Assembly: GCA_014529385.2 (NCBI GenBank)
Contig: CM043953.1
Location: forward strand, 107,454,549-107,518,548
Reading direction: 5' to 3'
Length of the DNA stretch: 64,000 nucleotides
Source of the DNA: Adiantum capillus-veneris
Lineage: Eukaryota > Streptophyta > Polypodiopsida > Polypodiales > Pteridaceae
Shown here: piece after piece, positions 1-11,160 of the stretch
Layout: every line of letters starts with the position of its first letter
How positions within the stretch are numbered: position 1 is the first letter of the stretch
Notes under the pieces: model-generated
Databases searched by the model: none
Told to the model about the DNA's origin: nothing
Seen by the model: only the letters and a program-made list of their open reading frames with translations
Made by a program: the position numbers and the translations under genes

Positions 1-1224
1 ACTGTCATGCCATGCAGATTATGGGTGTTGAGTTGTCTGACATTGGATGGGCCTGGGCAAAAATTACATTGTATAATCACTAGTAGATGCACGGTCCATA
101 TTCCTTGCCTCGCTACCCTAGACCTTAACGACAGACTAGATGCCCTTTGATAAAGAGGCCCTTGTTGTGCATTTGACACAGACATCTTGTAACTAACCAT
201 TTACAGCAAACAAGATAAAGGAAGCATAGAAACTACTCTAGAAACATCACATTCTGCAAAGAGTGCCACTTTACCCGTTATGTTTTTGGTGAGAAAACCT
301 GCAAAATTTGGAGAAATTTAGTGTAAAAACCTTCAAATTTATTTAGTTTACCTCTAAATTTTCCCAAAGCTAGGTATCTCGAGCTTTTGGAAAAAAGTTT
401 TTTCGAGCACTGGTTTTCACTAACGATGTAGGTATTCGACTCTCGACATATTCCTTAGGCTAGATACACTCTTCAAGTTTAAGGTTGACACCGTAGATAT
501 TTCTTTGACCAAAATTAGCACGTTCCTATTATATTGACTTTAAAAACTTTAAGTGGATAGGTATTAGTGCTTGTGTTTGAAAATATTCAAAGGTGGATAG
601 TTGTGGAGAGTTGAGACAAGACAATCACAAGCAGTGCTGGGGAAAAATCAATTTTGTAAACATACAAAATTCCCTTTAGGGTGGATTCAATGAGGAAATT
701 TTCCAAAATGATTCAACTCTTTTCTTAAATTTTCCAAGTGGATTTTCTCCTTCTCCCCCTCCTTTCAATCGGCTGTTTTGATTTTTCAACCGGCTCAAGG
801 CTTAGTTGAGGCATAATTTTCCTGAGCATCAGTCCGATTCAAAAGCAATAGTAACACACACACACACACACACACACAATTTGCCAAAGCCTACACAATA
901 GCATAGAACATAACATAGCCACATTGACCCCTAAACGAGTGGCCAATGGCATCTAACGGTCTTTGAGGTATGAGGAGATTGCTTCCAAAGATAAAAATGC
1001 TCTTCTTCAATAAGCTCATAGACCATCCACATGTGCACGAACAGTTTGTCAGCTCTGATCGTAGGAATAGAGCCGACGGTTCACAACCTAGGAAATATCA
1101 CTACCCAAGTCCTTAATACCATTTTTAAAGTCCAACACTCATAAATTATTTTTTGAGGTCCCTTCAGAGTGCTCTCCAATATAAGCCTAGTGAAGAAGGG
1201 ATTTATGCATATATGTGACATGAA
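1..1224. other. AT-rich flank, no gene seen
   Basis: No long open frame, RNA gene or recognisable transposon boundary was seen. The only structured feature is a CA microsatellite. Confidence 0.6.
854..878. repeat. (AC)n microsatellite
   Basis: An uninterrupted AC dinucleotide run of about 25 bases. Confidence 0.95.
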
Positions 1225-1830
1225 GGAAACAAGGTGAGGAGGCAGAAAGGCTTGTTAAGTTAAGGGGAGATGAGGGAGAGTAAGTTTAAATACGTGCCCA
1301 CAATCATATGGAATTTTTGTTGTGTTTTAATATAAAATTGTATCACCTATTATACATATATAATCACAAGAAGTTTATATATTACAAAGGGCTCCACTTA
1401 AATAATGTGAAAGATGCACATTGTACATCAGCATTTTGAAACAAAATAAAATGAGAAGGAAGTGAAGTAAAAACAATAAAATAAAAAGACACATTAAAAA
1501 ATATAAAATAAATATATTTTAGTACTTTCTTTATAAGAAAAGATAAATTTAATAAGCAGAGAAAATAATAAAACAAGTTAGTGAAATGAAGAATCTTTAT
1601 GAAGTCCTCAAATGAAAGGACCCTTTAGCAATACCTCACATCATGGGATCAAACTCCTGTGAATATACTCTTTAATCAAAAAAGGGGAATGCAACTTTGA
1701 AAAATAGCATTTAAAATACCATGATTTCTTTCCATTCACAAGACCTTTTAAGGTCCTGTTAAGGACACTTGTCTAACAATAAAAATTGAACGACCTTCAC
1801 CTTATGGGTACTAAGGCCTTTAGCAGCCCA
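1225..1830. repeat. Left copy of a diverged duplicated segment
   Basis: This noncoding segment recurs in diverged form at 2325-3410. The first part, around GAGGCAGAAAGGCTTGTTAAG, matches about 2330-2480. The later part (GTGAAAGATGCACATTG through CCTTTAGCAGCCC) matches about 2955-3405. Small open frames here are not conserved between copies, so I do not call genes. Confidence 0.6.
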
Positions 1831-2324
1831 AAAATTTATTTTGGTGGAAGAGTCTTTTTATTTAAGAAAATGTCACATGGTCCATTTCATTCAATTATTC
1901 TAGAATGCCATCATTGCTTTTTGCCTTGTTCTAAGAGCATTTGTGGTACAAAGATTTTAAGGCGAAATGGTTCCTACCCTAGAAATAGTTTTGACCAAGT
2001 TTCATTACCATTTCTTGAGTTTATCAAAACAATCTCCAATTTGTCGTTTTTAGAAGATTTTAAGCCTATTTGGACCAAATTTCTTTCATGTTGCCTATAA
2101 CAAGACTCTTCTTTCACTTTCCCAAGATGTGCATTCAAAGTGGCCCAACTATCTTTTTGCATAAACTACGGCGAGGGCATGAAGTCATCATTACATAACA
2201 CTATGTTCACAATAGGTGTGACACTAGATAGTGCTTTATAATAGGTGCAACACTAGGGGTAGGCTTTGAAGAAACTTTGTTATCATACAATATGCCCTTG
2301 AAGGTAAAGATGAACTATGATCCT

Positions 2325-3410
2325 TTAAAAAACAAGGTGAGGAAGCACGAAGGCCTGCTAAGTTAAGGCGAGGATGAGATTTATGGAGAGTAAGTTTTAA
2401 TGAGTGTTTAAAGTCACATAGAATTTTTGTTGTGTTTTAATTAAAAATTTATATTATCCATTATACATACATAACCACAAATGGTTTACCAAAGTACCCC
2501 TCTAATTTGGGAATTTTTGAAAATTTTAAAATTTGAGAAGTATTTTGGAAAATTTCCAATATTTTGTCATAAATTTTCAAAATATCCTTTAAATTTTTCA
2601 AAATTCCTAGAATACCCCTGGCGTGAGATTAAATACCTCAAAAGATAAAACAAATTGTAGCTTTTCATAAGAAGATTGATTGTCTATCAAAATTTGAGTT
2701 GGTTATGTAGGCTTTAGAGATGAATTGCTTCATTATTTTTAGATATAATTGCCTTCTTTTGCAAAGTAATTTGTGACAAATTACATGCTAAGCATTAAAA
2801 AATGGATCTCAATTGTCAAAAAGGAATAAATATTAAAAAATCTTGAACAATCCAACCAAAATAGATACAAGGGTATTTCGGAAATTTTTGAAACTTGACG
2901 GATATTTTGGAATCTTCAAAAATAAGAGGGGTATTTTGGTGATTTTTTCAAAATAATAAAGTGAAAGGTGCACATTGCACACTATCATTTGAAACCAAAA
3001 TAAAATCATAACAAATAAAACAAAAAAGCACATTGAAAAACTAAAACAAAAAAATATATTAATGTCTTCATAAAAAAAGATAGACTTATAAGCATAGAAA
3101 ATAATAAAACAATTCAATGAAATAAATTTTTGTGAAGTCCCTAAAAGAAAGGACTCTTTATAAATCAAAATATTTAAAAAAAATATTGAATTATTTCACA
3201 TCGTGGATCAAACTCTTATGGATACACTTTGGCTCTATAAAAGCCTTTTAGCAAAAGAGGAATGCAGCTTTGAGAAATAGCATTCGAAAGGACATGATGT
3301 CTTTTTCTTCAAAACTTTAAGGCTTTTTGAGGGACACATGTCTCACAACTAGAATTGAACGACCTTCATCCATATGGATATTAAGGCTTTTAGCAGCCAG
3401 AAAGCTAGTA
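2325..3410. repeat. Right copy of the duplicated segment, split by an insertion
   Basis: This is the second copy of the 1225-1830 segment. The two matching parts are separated by about 450 extra bases (2488-2940) absent from the left copy, so the right copy probably took an insertion after duplication. No coding sequence is supported. Confidence 0.55.
2488..2940. mobile_element. Candidate MITE-like element with terminal inverted repeats
   Basis: The left end reads ACCAAAGTACCCCTCTAATT. The right end, reverse complemented, reads ACCAAAATACCCCTCTTATT, giving about 20-bp imperfect terminal inverted repeats. The interval is AT-rich with no ORF and sits exactly where the two duplicate copies differ by an insertion. 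I could not settle a target-site duplication, so the superfamily is open. Confidence 0.5.
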
Positions 3411-4527
3411 TAGCTTAAAGAAATTTGTTCTTTAAGTATATTAATAGTCTCTACAATGTTCTAGGTCTCATACTTGATCTTTATTATGTATTCTACCTTT
3501 AGGAGAATTGTCTTGTATATCCAACAAAGAGCTTGCTTAGCCCCCAATGCACAAATACAACCCCCAAGCATGAGGTTGATCATTGTACGTTTGTGTTCAT
3601 TTTCATGCATCATATCTTACAATCGACATCTATGCAGGTTTCAGTTAGAATTTTCATAGATAAATCTATTGATTTTTTAATTTTTTTGGATCCATGTCGC
3701 TCACATCAAATTTTTTCCAATGGCAATGATTGGAAAAACATAGATAACGTATTTATAGGTCCTAATTCAATAGGGTCCATGGATACATGTCCTCCCTAGG
3801 ATGATGTTGTCCGATGCAATAAAGATCTTCCATTTTCTGTATGAGTTGGATTCTTTGTATTGTGTTCATCACTATCTAGGAAACCTAAATCAATTGGGAT
3901 ACTTTAATAAGGGCATGCGCATCTTGATTTTGGCGACTCAAGAGAAACAATGATTGTAGATAAAAACCCAACAAAGATTTACATATCCTTTTCTCTTTGA
4001 GCTAACAATAACTATTTCCCCTTCAATTTTTGGGTGCCTAACTTCAAAGTTAATAGTCCCCTGTCACATGGTAGTGCCCAATGGTGATGATTTGTTTAAA
4101 AAACTCACAATTTAGTGTATGGCATGAAGAACATAGATTGAACCATCCATAGAATGGAAGAAGAGATTAGTTGTGGAAGACACAATAGAGCCATTGTTTA
4201 GGTAGCTAAAAGTTGTGTCAAATCGGTAGATGCACATGAAGCTTTTAATCATTGAACCTTAATAGTATTTCCTTGCTTAGTGAGAAAGTAGCATCTTGGT
4301 CTTGTGGATAGTGACTCAACAAACCATGACACACAAGCATTTTAAAAAACACTTCCAACAAAGGTTTGTGGCATTCAAAAGCTAAATTTTAAAGCGTTTG
4401 GTATAGGCATCCTCATAGAGGGGATTGGTTTAAATTCAAGTGTATCAAGTATGCGCCAACATTGTTGAGAAGATAAAATGAAGCAAATCTGCAAGCGATG
4501 CCACTCTCTAATCGACAAAGAGTCGGA
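3411..4527. other. Noncoding flank left of element A
   Basis: No coding region or repeat boundary was recognised. It ends at the TGCTC target-site duplication of element A. Confidence 0.55.
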
Positions 4528-4532
4528 TGCTC
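4528..4532. repeat. Target-site duplication of element A, left copy
   Basis: TGCTC directly abuts the left LTR and recurs directly after the right LTR at 51326-51330, 46.8 kb away. Confidence 0.9.
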
Positions 4533-5439
4533 TGTGGGATGGGTGTCTAACCTCACTCTTATCTTATTGAAGACATAGCGAGAACCACAAATATAATTAT
4601 CAATCCATGGGATGAAGCTGACTTGACTAGTGCATAGAGGCTACAAGAGGTTGTCAATCTCTTGGAAAACAACAAATAACTCGCATCTAAATCAAGCTAC
4701 ACTCAAATGACATAAATCACCAAAAGCTAATCGCTCATCGGTAAACAAATCACATCCATTACAGCATCAAATGACATCCAAACGTTACGAAACTCTAGGA
4801 CGTGTTTATAAGACCTAAGCACACATGCTTATGGTCTCAAATCTCACTTTAGGTCAAGTGGCAAAATCGCGATTATTAACAGCAGTGAGTTTTTGACCTA
4901 GTCATTTTCGACCCAGAATGCATCTAATGCTTAGCAGTGATGCCCCAATACCCCGCCTATACTTAGTTTATGATTTTGAAGCTTAAATTCCTACTTATGA
5001 TGAAATTAGGCTGCGGGTCGGCAACGCCAAAAGCTACGGATTACCATGAAATGCTTACGTAAATGCGTAGAGCTCTTACCTGCGGTTGCAACGCAACAGA
5101 CGGCACTGCAATGTGACAATCGAGAAGGGAGTAGGAAGTGCGAGAAGGAGAGAAGTGAGCGCCGTTAGCTCACGCTGTGTTTCTATTATCCAAAACTTAC
5201 AAAACACTTTCAAAAATTGGCTTTTATACCTTAGCCAAGGTTTTTGTGGTCAGAACTAATAATCTGGGAGCTCTAACTAAAGACAGGGTGATACAATCTG
5301 GAAGCTTGTAGCCTCGGCTCATCAATTACAATGTTTATCTAGAAAGTGAGAGTTACAACATTCCCGATTTATCAAAATAATAAGTGTTTTTTACAATAAA
5401 AGCTCTGAAACTGTTATCTGAGTGAGCTTGCTGCTAACA
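4533..5439 (-). repeat. Element A 3' LTR
   Basis: It is homologous to 50415-51325. In element orientation it starts TGTTAGCAGC and ends TCCCACA. A TATA-like TATAAAAG (minus) lies at 5221-5228. It holds a degenerate copy of A's palindrome (AAAATCGCGATTATTAAC, 4863-4880). Divergence from the 5' LTR is clearly higher than between the B LTRs. Confidence 0.92.
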
Positions 5440-5454
5440 TTCCCCCCTCCTCGA
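5440..5454 (-). promoter_or_regulatory. Element A polypurine tract
   Basis: TTCCCCCCTCCTC on plus is a purine tract on minus, immediately upstream of the 3' LTR in element orientation. This is the usual plus-strand primer position. Confidence 0.85.
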
Positions 5455-5477
5455 CTGTGTCGTCCCTTGACACAACT

Positions 5478-7377
5478 TCATGGGTTGAAGTAGTCTTCGG
5501 GTTGACGACTGGCGAGGCGGTCTTTAAGCGCATGTAGTGCTTTCTCATATTTGAGTATTCTCTCTTTGTCAGGAACTTGCAAGAATTTCATGGTGACTCT
5601 ATTTTTAAGCTCAATGGCTGAACAGCCAACAAATTGGATGTAAGGTATTGAATAAACTGGATGTAGAATCACCACAGTTACATTGACCAAGTGAAGAACT
5701 CTCAATTCCCAATCCATCCCTGCTTTCCATTCTGCATCCGTTTCCTGAGCAACCTGCTCTTTGAGTGCATCTTCCCTCAGCTTTAGAAAGCTGGACCATG
5801 GGCACTTTCTCAGCTTCAGTGAGTGGTACCTAAAAATCCATTTCTCTTTCTAGCCCTTCTGTTGGCTGTGTTTCCATCTCAGCAAAAGAGACTGAGGGAA
5901 TGTTGACAGTTGGTTGCTCAGAGGTCGGCTTCTTCCTGATGTTCTGGCTGTCCTTCTCTCAGCAGCTGATTGAATCTCTTTAACTCTGCTATCTCTTTGA
6001 GCAGTTTCTCTTCTCGTTGTACCCGCACCAGTGCAAGGTCTCTTCTTTGTGATTGCCCTAGCTTCAACTCTAGCTCGAGATCCTTGTTTTTCTTTTCCAA
6101 AGTCTTATAGACTTCATTTGTACCTTTGATCGAGGCGACAACATGATTTTCTCTTATCTGTCTCAAAAAGGCTGCCTGATCATTGATCCTTTGCTCTGAG
6201 TACTGCAGAGAAGCATTTGCTACATCGAGCTGCACTTGTCTTCTGTACTGACAGAGTAGTGGTTAGGAGTTTATTTGTTACCTCTGTTAGCTATTGATCT
6301 TTGGTCTTGAAGGCATCGGATAACTTGGTTAGAAGCTCTCCCAACTCCTCCATTTCTTTTTGCTGCTTCTCTTTGGCCACCTGGTGCTCTTCTGCTTCAT
6401 CCTTCAGCTCTTTGATATGTCTTTGTAAATCTAAAATTATATCACCCTGTCATCCAACTCTCCTTGTAGAGCATCGATGACTAGCTCAAGTTACCTAGCC
6501 TTAGCACTGCGGCTAAGTGTTGCTATTCTCATTTTTTCTGTCATCATTTGCATATGCTTGGCATATTCATTGACTTGCATGATGAGTTCATTGTTTGTTT
6601 CCCAATCTTCAGGCTCTATAGGATGTCTAGAAGTTTAAGCCGTTTCAATGTGTGGCTCCTTGGGTGGTTCTGTGGTGGCTGCTTGTGGTTGCGACCGGGT
6701 TTCTACTTCTCCTTGAGGCATTGCGATTGCCTCAGTTGCTTTTGCTTCTTGAGGCTTAGTAGATGCCTCAACTATTTTTGGTTGGGTGGTCGTAGAAGGG
6801 TCTACTCTAGTTTGTTCGGTTTCTTTTGACTGTTCAAAACTTGCTACTGCCTGTTCCTTGTGTTCAGACTCTTTTTTTTTTTGCTTCCTCGCCCTCCTTG
6901 GGTTTAGCTCTTGGGTTTAGCTATTGGTGAATGGCGTGGGCTTAGCATTGGGTGGTCTTCTTGCTCCATAGCGGGTGAAGTGGGCTTCGGAGACATCTTC
7001 CCCTGGTCGTGATGTGTCTCACTTTGTTCCGTAGCCTCCGTTTGTCTCTGTTGCTCTGCTGCATCTTCCCTTGCTTTCCTCTCAGCTTCTTTGAGCTTCT
7101 TTCAACTTCAGGGCTTCTGCTTCCGCATACATGCATTCAAGAAAGTTTGTGGGGTCCTCTGCTTCTTTCCTTGCAAGGTTCTTGGTTCTGGGTCCCCTTA
7201 TCTCTCTTGGAACCCATCTTGCCGGGTTCTCACCTGCAGCTTGGTGGCTTCTTTCATAAGTTTGTTTTTCTCTTTCAAACCTCGCCTTCTTTTGCTGAAG
7301 TTCTTCTTGATGTGCAGCTATTGCTTTCTTCTTCATTTCTTCAATTTTGGCCTTTCTTTCCTCATTGTCTGAGCTCT
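5478..7377 (-). pseudogene. Element A accessory ORF, coiled-coil C-terminal part (broken)
   Basis: This is the 3' part of A's extra gene between pol and the 3' LTR. Minus-strand fragments in several frames encode charged Glu/Lys/Gln-rich sequence typical of a long coiled coil (for example 5918-6235 and 7082-7336). The last fragment ends YFNP just before the PPT. It continues the fragment at 26748-27692; B is inserted between them, and across the TSD the text goes on as acidic then coiled-coil sequence. B's homologous gene (22634-25757) likewise has a globular part followed by a coiled coil. Frames change repeatedly, so it is not translatable. Biochemical function is unknown. Plus-strand ORFs here are antisense shadows. 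Confidence 0.7.
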
Positions 7378-7382
7378 CACTG
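7378..7382. repeat. Target-site duplication of element B, left copy
   Basis: CACTG abuts the left LTR of B and recurs at 26743-26747. Confidence 0.92.
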
Positions 7383-8320
7383 TGTTGAGCCAGCAGAGGA
7401 TCACACCCACATTTTTGCTCACACTCATCATTTTGTAGCCATTGATTGTAATAAATGTCTTTCCGACATTAATTTTGATTTGAGCCATTCATTAAGTAAC
7501 GGGACTCAATTGAGTTTCCAGCTTGTAATCCCGAAGTAATTTCACTTGCTGATGTAATTAGTTAGAGATGTTCTCACCTCCAAGGCTGAGGTATATAAGC
7601 CAAAGTTTTTGTAACCTAAGGGAGATTCAGATTATTAAGTGAGTTTTTAAGCGCCGTGACTGTGTCTGAGAGAGAGTGAGAGAGAGAGAGAGAGTCTTAT
7701 CTACTTGCTACGCGAGCTACGGAGCCGCCATTGGAGAAGCGACACCGCCATTGTGTTAGCAACGGCGAGAGCTACGCACAGATACCAAGAGTGCGCGCTA
7801 TCGGCTTCTATGTGTGGTAAGTTCCTACGAGATTCGGTGTGAGTTTTCTTCCAACTCGTGTGTCGGAATGGAGCGTGCAGCATATCTATAGAACCACAAC
7901 GAGTAGAGCTACACATTGGTACCATCGGGGTCAAGTTTCGATCACCTGTATTTTTCGGCCTGTCTTCATACGCGTTTACCGCACAAAGTGGTTATAGGTT
8001 GATTTTGCAGTTCAAGTCTTTAGGGTGTTGTTCTTACTTAGTGAATAGACTTCCCCTTGAGTTTGAGATCGATTCAATGATCCTAGATCCTGTTTCGTAT
8101 AGCATTCGTTCGTAGTACGGATTTCAGTCACTTGCGTATTTTAGAACTTAGATTTGATTTCCTTAGTAGTGATTGTCGTTAGAAGGTCGAGTAGGTGATT
8201 TGACACCCACCTAGTTGTTTCCATGCGCCTGCGGGTCAAGCTCCGTCCTCGTCTGACAAATTCTGTTGTTGGTTGAGTTCTCGCTATTTAGCTTCCGCTA
8301 GCGGCGTAACCGCCTTAACA
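7383..8320 (+). repeat. Element B 5' LTR
   Basis: It pairs with 25807-26742. It starts TGTTGAGCC and ends CCTTAACA. It contains a TATA box, a GA-rich microsatellite near 7667-7694, and CATACGCGTTTA (7967-7978), which resembles half of B's leader palindrome. Confidence 0.94.
7591..7598 (+). promoter_or_regulatory. TATA box in element B 5' LTR
   Basis: TATATAAG lies about 208 bp into the LTR and is repeated at 26016-26023 in the 3' LTR. It is the likely core promoter of the genomic RNA, with the start expected some 30 bp downstream. Confidence 0.65.
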
Positions 8321-8345
8321 TTTGGCGCCGCTGCCGGGGACGAGA
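8321..8345 (+). promoter_or_regulatory. Element B primer binding site (tRNA-Asp)
   Basis: TTTGGCGCCGCTGCCGGGG follows the 5' LTR directly. From TGG it matches the complement of a plant tRNA-Asp 3' end (TGGCGCCGTTGCCGGGG) with one mismatch. It fixes B's polarity as plus. Confidence 0.9.
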
Positions 8346-8858
8346 GCCCTAAGTAGGTGACCTTAGACTAATCCTACGAGGTGAGTCGTATAAACTACCT
8401 TGTATACTTTAGTTAGAAAAGATCTAGGAGTGGTGGACTCCGAAGATCTTGAGAGATACTAGGAAGTGGGGTATTCCTTGGTCTTCCGTGTTGACAATAT
8501 TTTTAGATTAGCTTAGATTTGTTGGTTGTTTTGTTGGTGTTGAGTAGTTGTTGATAGAAGAAGAATTTGCTAGTCCGTGAGTGGCAGTGGATCTCTTTAA
8601 AATCTTAATTACCAAACCCATTTTATGATTATGAATAGCTTAGGTAGGACTTCATTTGATCCTGATCTGGAGCTAGTAATCATTGGAGTATTTGCTTGAT
8701 ATGGTTGATTGCATGTTAGATCACTAAACCGTCGAGTTAGTAGTGAAACTTGCAATAAACAAAAGTCAGAGAAATTTTCTGTGTATCCGGGAGTTGCCGA
8801 GCACTTGAGAAAGCTTTAGGAAGGATTCTGTGCCAAAAAACTGGAAATCTGCAACTTT
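8346..8858 (+). other. Element B leader, noncoding
   Basis: Untranslated leader between PBS and the first palindrome. No ORF or further motif was seen. Confidence 0.6.
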
Positions 8859-9578
8859 AGACATCATACGCGTATGATGTCTAAATGACCAAACAGAGAC
8901 CAAAATAGAAATTTTGACTTTACCAGAGTGTTCAAAAAGGGGAGTTATACCCTAATTTCAACTTAAAACAAGAGCATTAACACTCAAAGAAACCCAAAAA
9001 GACAAGTCGGAGTCCAAGAAACGCAAAGAATAGGAAATTTTGGATTCAGATCTTGTTTTTACATTCAAACCTGACAAAAACACTTGAAACTCAATTATAA
9101 ACATTGGAGAAGGCTTAAAACCAAAAATAGTCAAAATCTGGGACAAAAGACATCATACGCGTATAATGTCTTTTAGCACATCCACTGCTTAATTTTGATA
9201 TCTGACCTGACAAGATTGTTACAAACACTGTAGAAAGCATAAATATCAAGTCTTGACCCAAATTGAGGAAAAAGACATCATACGCGTATGATGTCTTTGA
9301 CCTAATTTTGGACATATTTTGATACTTTGCCAACACAGATCCATTGTAATAGCTGTCTAGAGGTTATATTTCAAGTTTCATCCCATTTGGATCACAATTG
9401 ACCCAAAACAAGTCAAAAGCAGAAAATTGCCAAGAAAAGCCTAAATTAGCCATAACTTGCTCAAACAAAGTTCAAACTGAATTTTGTGAGTGGACAGAGC
9501 ATAAGGGGGCTACTGAGAGTGAGCATAACCAAAATAGTCCAAATCTGTGAAAAAAGACATCATACGCGTATAATGTCT
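8859..9578. repeat. Element B palindrome array 1 (leader)
   Basis: Four copies of a 24-bp palindrome, core ACATCATACGCGTATGATGT, at 8859-8882, 9148-9171, 9273-9296 and 9555-9578. Two are perfect and two carry the change ATAATG. Steps are 289, 125 and 282 bp. The array lies between PBS and gag, where A has a similar array with a different palindrome. Confidence 0.9.
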
Positions 9579-9745
9579 TTTTCAGCATAACTGCAACAAA
9601 ATTCTCACTTGATGAAACAGAAGTTGTCCAACTGACAAGATTAAACAATTGACCAAGTATTAATCAGTTTGGATCAATTCTGACAACAAAAACTTGGGAA
9701 CACAAATTGCCGAGACGGAGAAGTTAAAGTCCTTTAGGGGAATTG

Positions 9746-9784
9746 ATGAATTTGAGATCGGGCAGGAATCTCCAGAATAACCAA
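9746..9784 (+). pseudogene. gag: Element B gag, first 13 codons (left behind by inversion)
   Basis: ATG at 9746 opens a short reading frame beginning MNLRSGR, matching the A gag start (MDLRSGR at 48368, minus). It runs in frame to AACCAA at 9779-9784, where homology stops. The remainder of gag starts at 22633 on the opposite strand. Replacing the sequence after 9784 by the reverse complement ending at 22633 keeps the gag frame. So this is the true gag start, separated from its body by the inversion. Confidence 0.85.
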
Positions 9785-10044
9785 CTAAAACAAGGGGAAC
9801 AAGCAAGTGTCATATCAACCGAGGGACCCTGGTAGATCTTTATTCCCTCTTTCTCCAATACTGCTTCCTCCACCCAAGTTTTTGTTGGCTTGAGGGTTTC
9901 TTCTGGAATGTCAAAGGGTTCCGCTTCTGCAAGAGCATCTTTGATTGTCGGTCTTTTTCTCTTCGTTGCCGATGACTTGGCGGAATCCATGGATCCTGTA
10001 ACTCCAATTTCAGAAGTTAGCGTCTTTTTAGTACTGAAAGCCAA
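9785..10044 (-). pseudogene. Element B accessory ORF, N-terminal part (displaced by inversion)
   Basis: An 86-codon minus-strand stretch contains a Lys/Arg-rich patch (KRKRPTIKDAL) followed by acidic sequence. It aligns by eye with A's accessory start at 27692-27480 (pattern P-[FY]-x-[IL]-...-K-x-x-K). The open frame runs on to 9724 past the breakpoint, but that tail is leader read backwards. The reading frame at the breakpoint matches that of the plus-strand accessory ORF beginning at 22634, so both were one gene. Function unknown. The basic patch could be a nuclear localisation signal, but this is not established. Confidence 0.75.
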
Positions 10045-10156
10045 AATGAAGCTTTTAACTATTCAAATGACTTGAAAATTGAAACATGAGCTATTCAGGG
10101 CCTAAGGATGCAAGGTAGGTGAAAAAATATGCAAAATGGGCTCAAAATCATGCTGG

Positions 10157-11160
10157 AGACATCATACGCGTATGATGTCTGTTGTGTCAAAATGACTTTA
10201 TATTGGTTGTGCTTGTAGCTGATAGTGTATACATGAGTATCATATGGTTGGATTTGAGTTCGGATCCCATTTGGTCAAGTTTTGGCCAATTTAGTCCAGT
10301 TCCGGCTCTTGGCGAAATTTTGAAAGGGAATTGGATTTTATGATCCAAATTGGATAAAACTTGGTGGTTCACTTTCAAATGGCATGTAGATCACTTCTGT
10401 TTGGTGGTTGAAGCCCTGAGGTGCCAAAATCACATAGTGAGACATCATACGCGTATGATGTCTTTTAGTGTATTTTTGGACCAAATTTCTCTATAAGCTT
10501 GGAGTTGGCTTTAGACAGGCTTATTCAGTGGATTTATGAAGTTTGGATAGATTTTGGGCTAAAAATGGCTCTGGAGACATCATATGCATATGATGTCGTT
10601 TTCATCAATTTTGCATGGGATTGGTTCTGTGGACTCCCCATGTACTAGTGAAGGACTATATCTACTCAAATCTTGGTTTGGACTTGAGTATGTTGGATTT
10701 GGGCCAAAAATAGGCTTTAGGTGAAGGATTTTCCTCAATTGGGCTACTGGGGTGATCCTCTTGACCAAATGGTTCCAAATTTCATATGTAGCATGTATTA
10801 GATATATATAATGGATGTATGATGACAAATGAGCAGTTTTGGCTCTGTAAGTGCAAATAGACATCATACGCGTATGATGTCTTTTGTGTCAAAATGGTGC
10901 TTTTTGGTTCCAGATAGCTTGTAGATGTGTTAATCAACAATCCTACAAAGTTTCAATGAGTTTGGAGTTACTTTGACAAAATTAGGACCAAAAATCAATT
11001 TTATGGCCTACTTTGCGTCTTTTTGGTTTTCCTTGGGTCTTCTAACTCCAATTCTCATGATACTTGGTTCATAGGATGTGATTAACATGTGGAATGAGGC
11101 TCTGCACTCAAATGTTGAAATGTATGTGAAATTCATGCTGTGAGACATCATACGCGTATT
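10157..11160. repeat. Element B palindrome array 2 (inside inverted segment)
   Basis: Copies of the same palindrome at 10157-10180, 10440-10463, 10575-10598 (variant centre TATGCATA), 10859-10882, and a half copy at 11143-11160. Steps are 283, 135, 284 and 284 bp. With the inversion undone, this array lies between the internal PPT and the accessory ORF, exactly where A has its second array. Confidence 0.9.

Noticed and set aside
1786-2100. 104-codon plus ORF in the left flank
   Set aside because: It is not preserved in the duplicate copy near 3360, and no motif is seen.
6548-7539. Plus-strand Leu/Phe/Cys-rich ORFs
   Set aside because: They are antisense to A's coiled-coil region, whose codons give hydrophobic-rich reverse frames.
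8321-8345. tRNA-Asp gene fragment
   Set aside because: Only the 3'-end complement is present, exactly after an LTR. It is a primer binding site.
8859-11160. CRISPR-like array of palindromic repeats
   Set aside because: Spacing is about 285 bp, there are no unique short spacers or cas genes, and the context is a plant retrotransposon.
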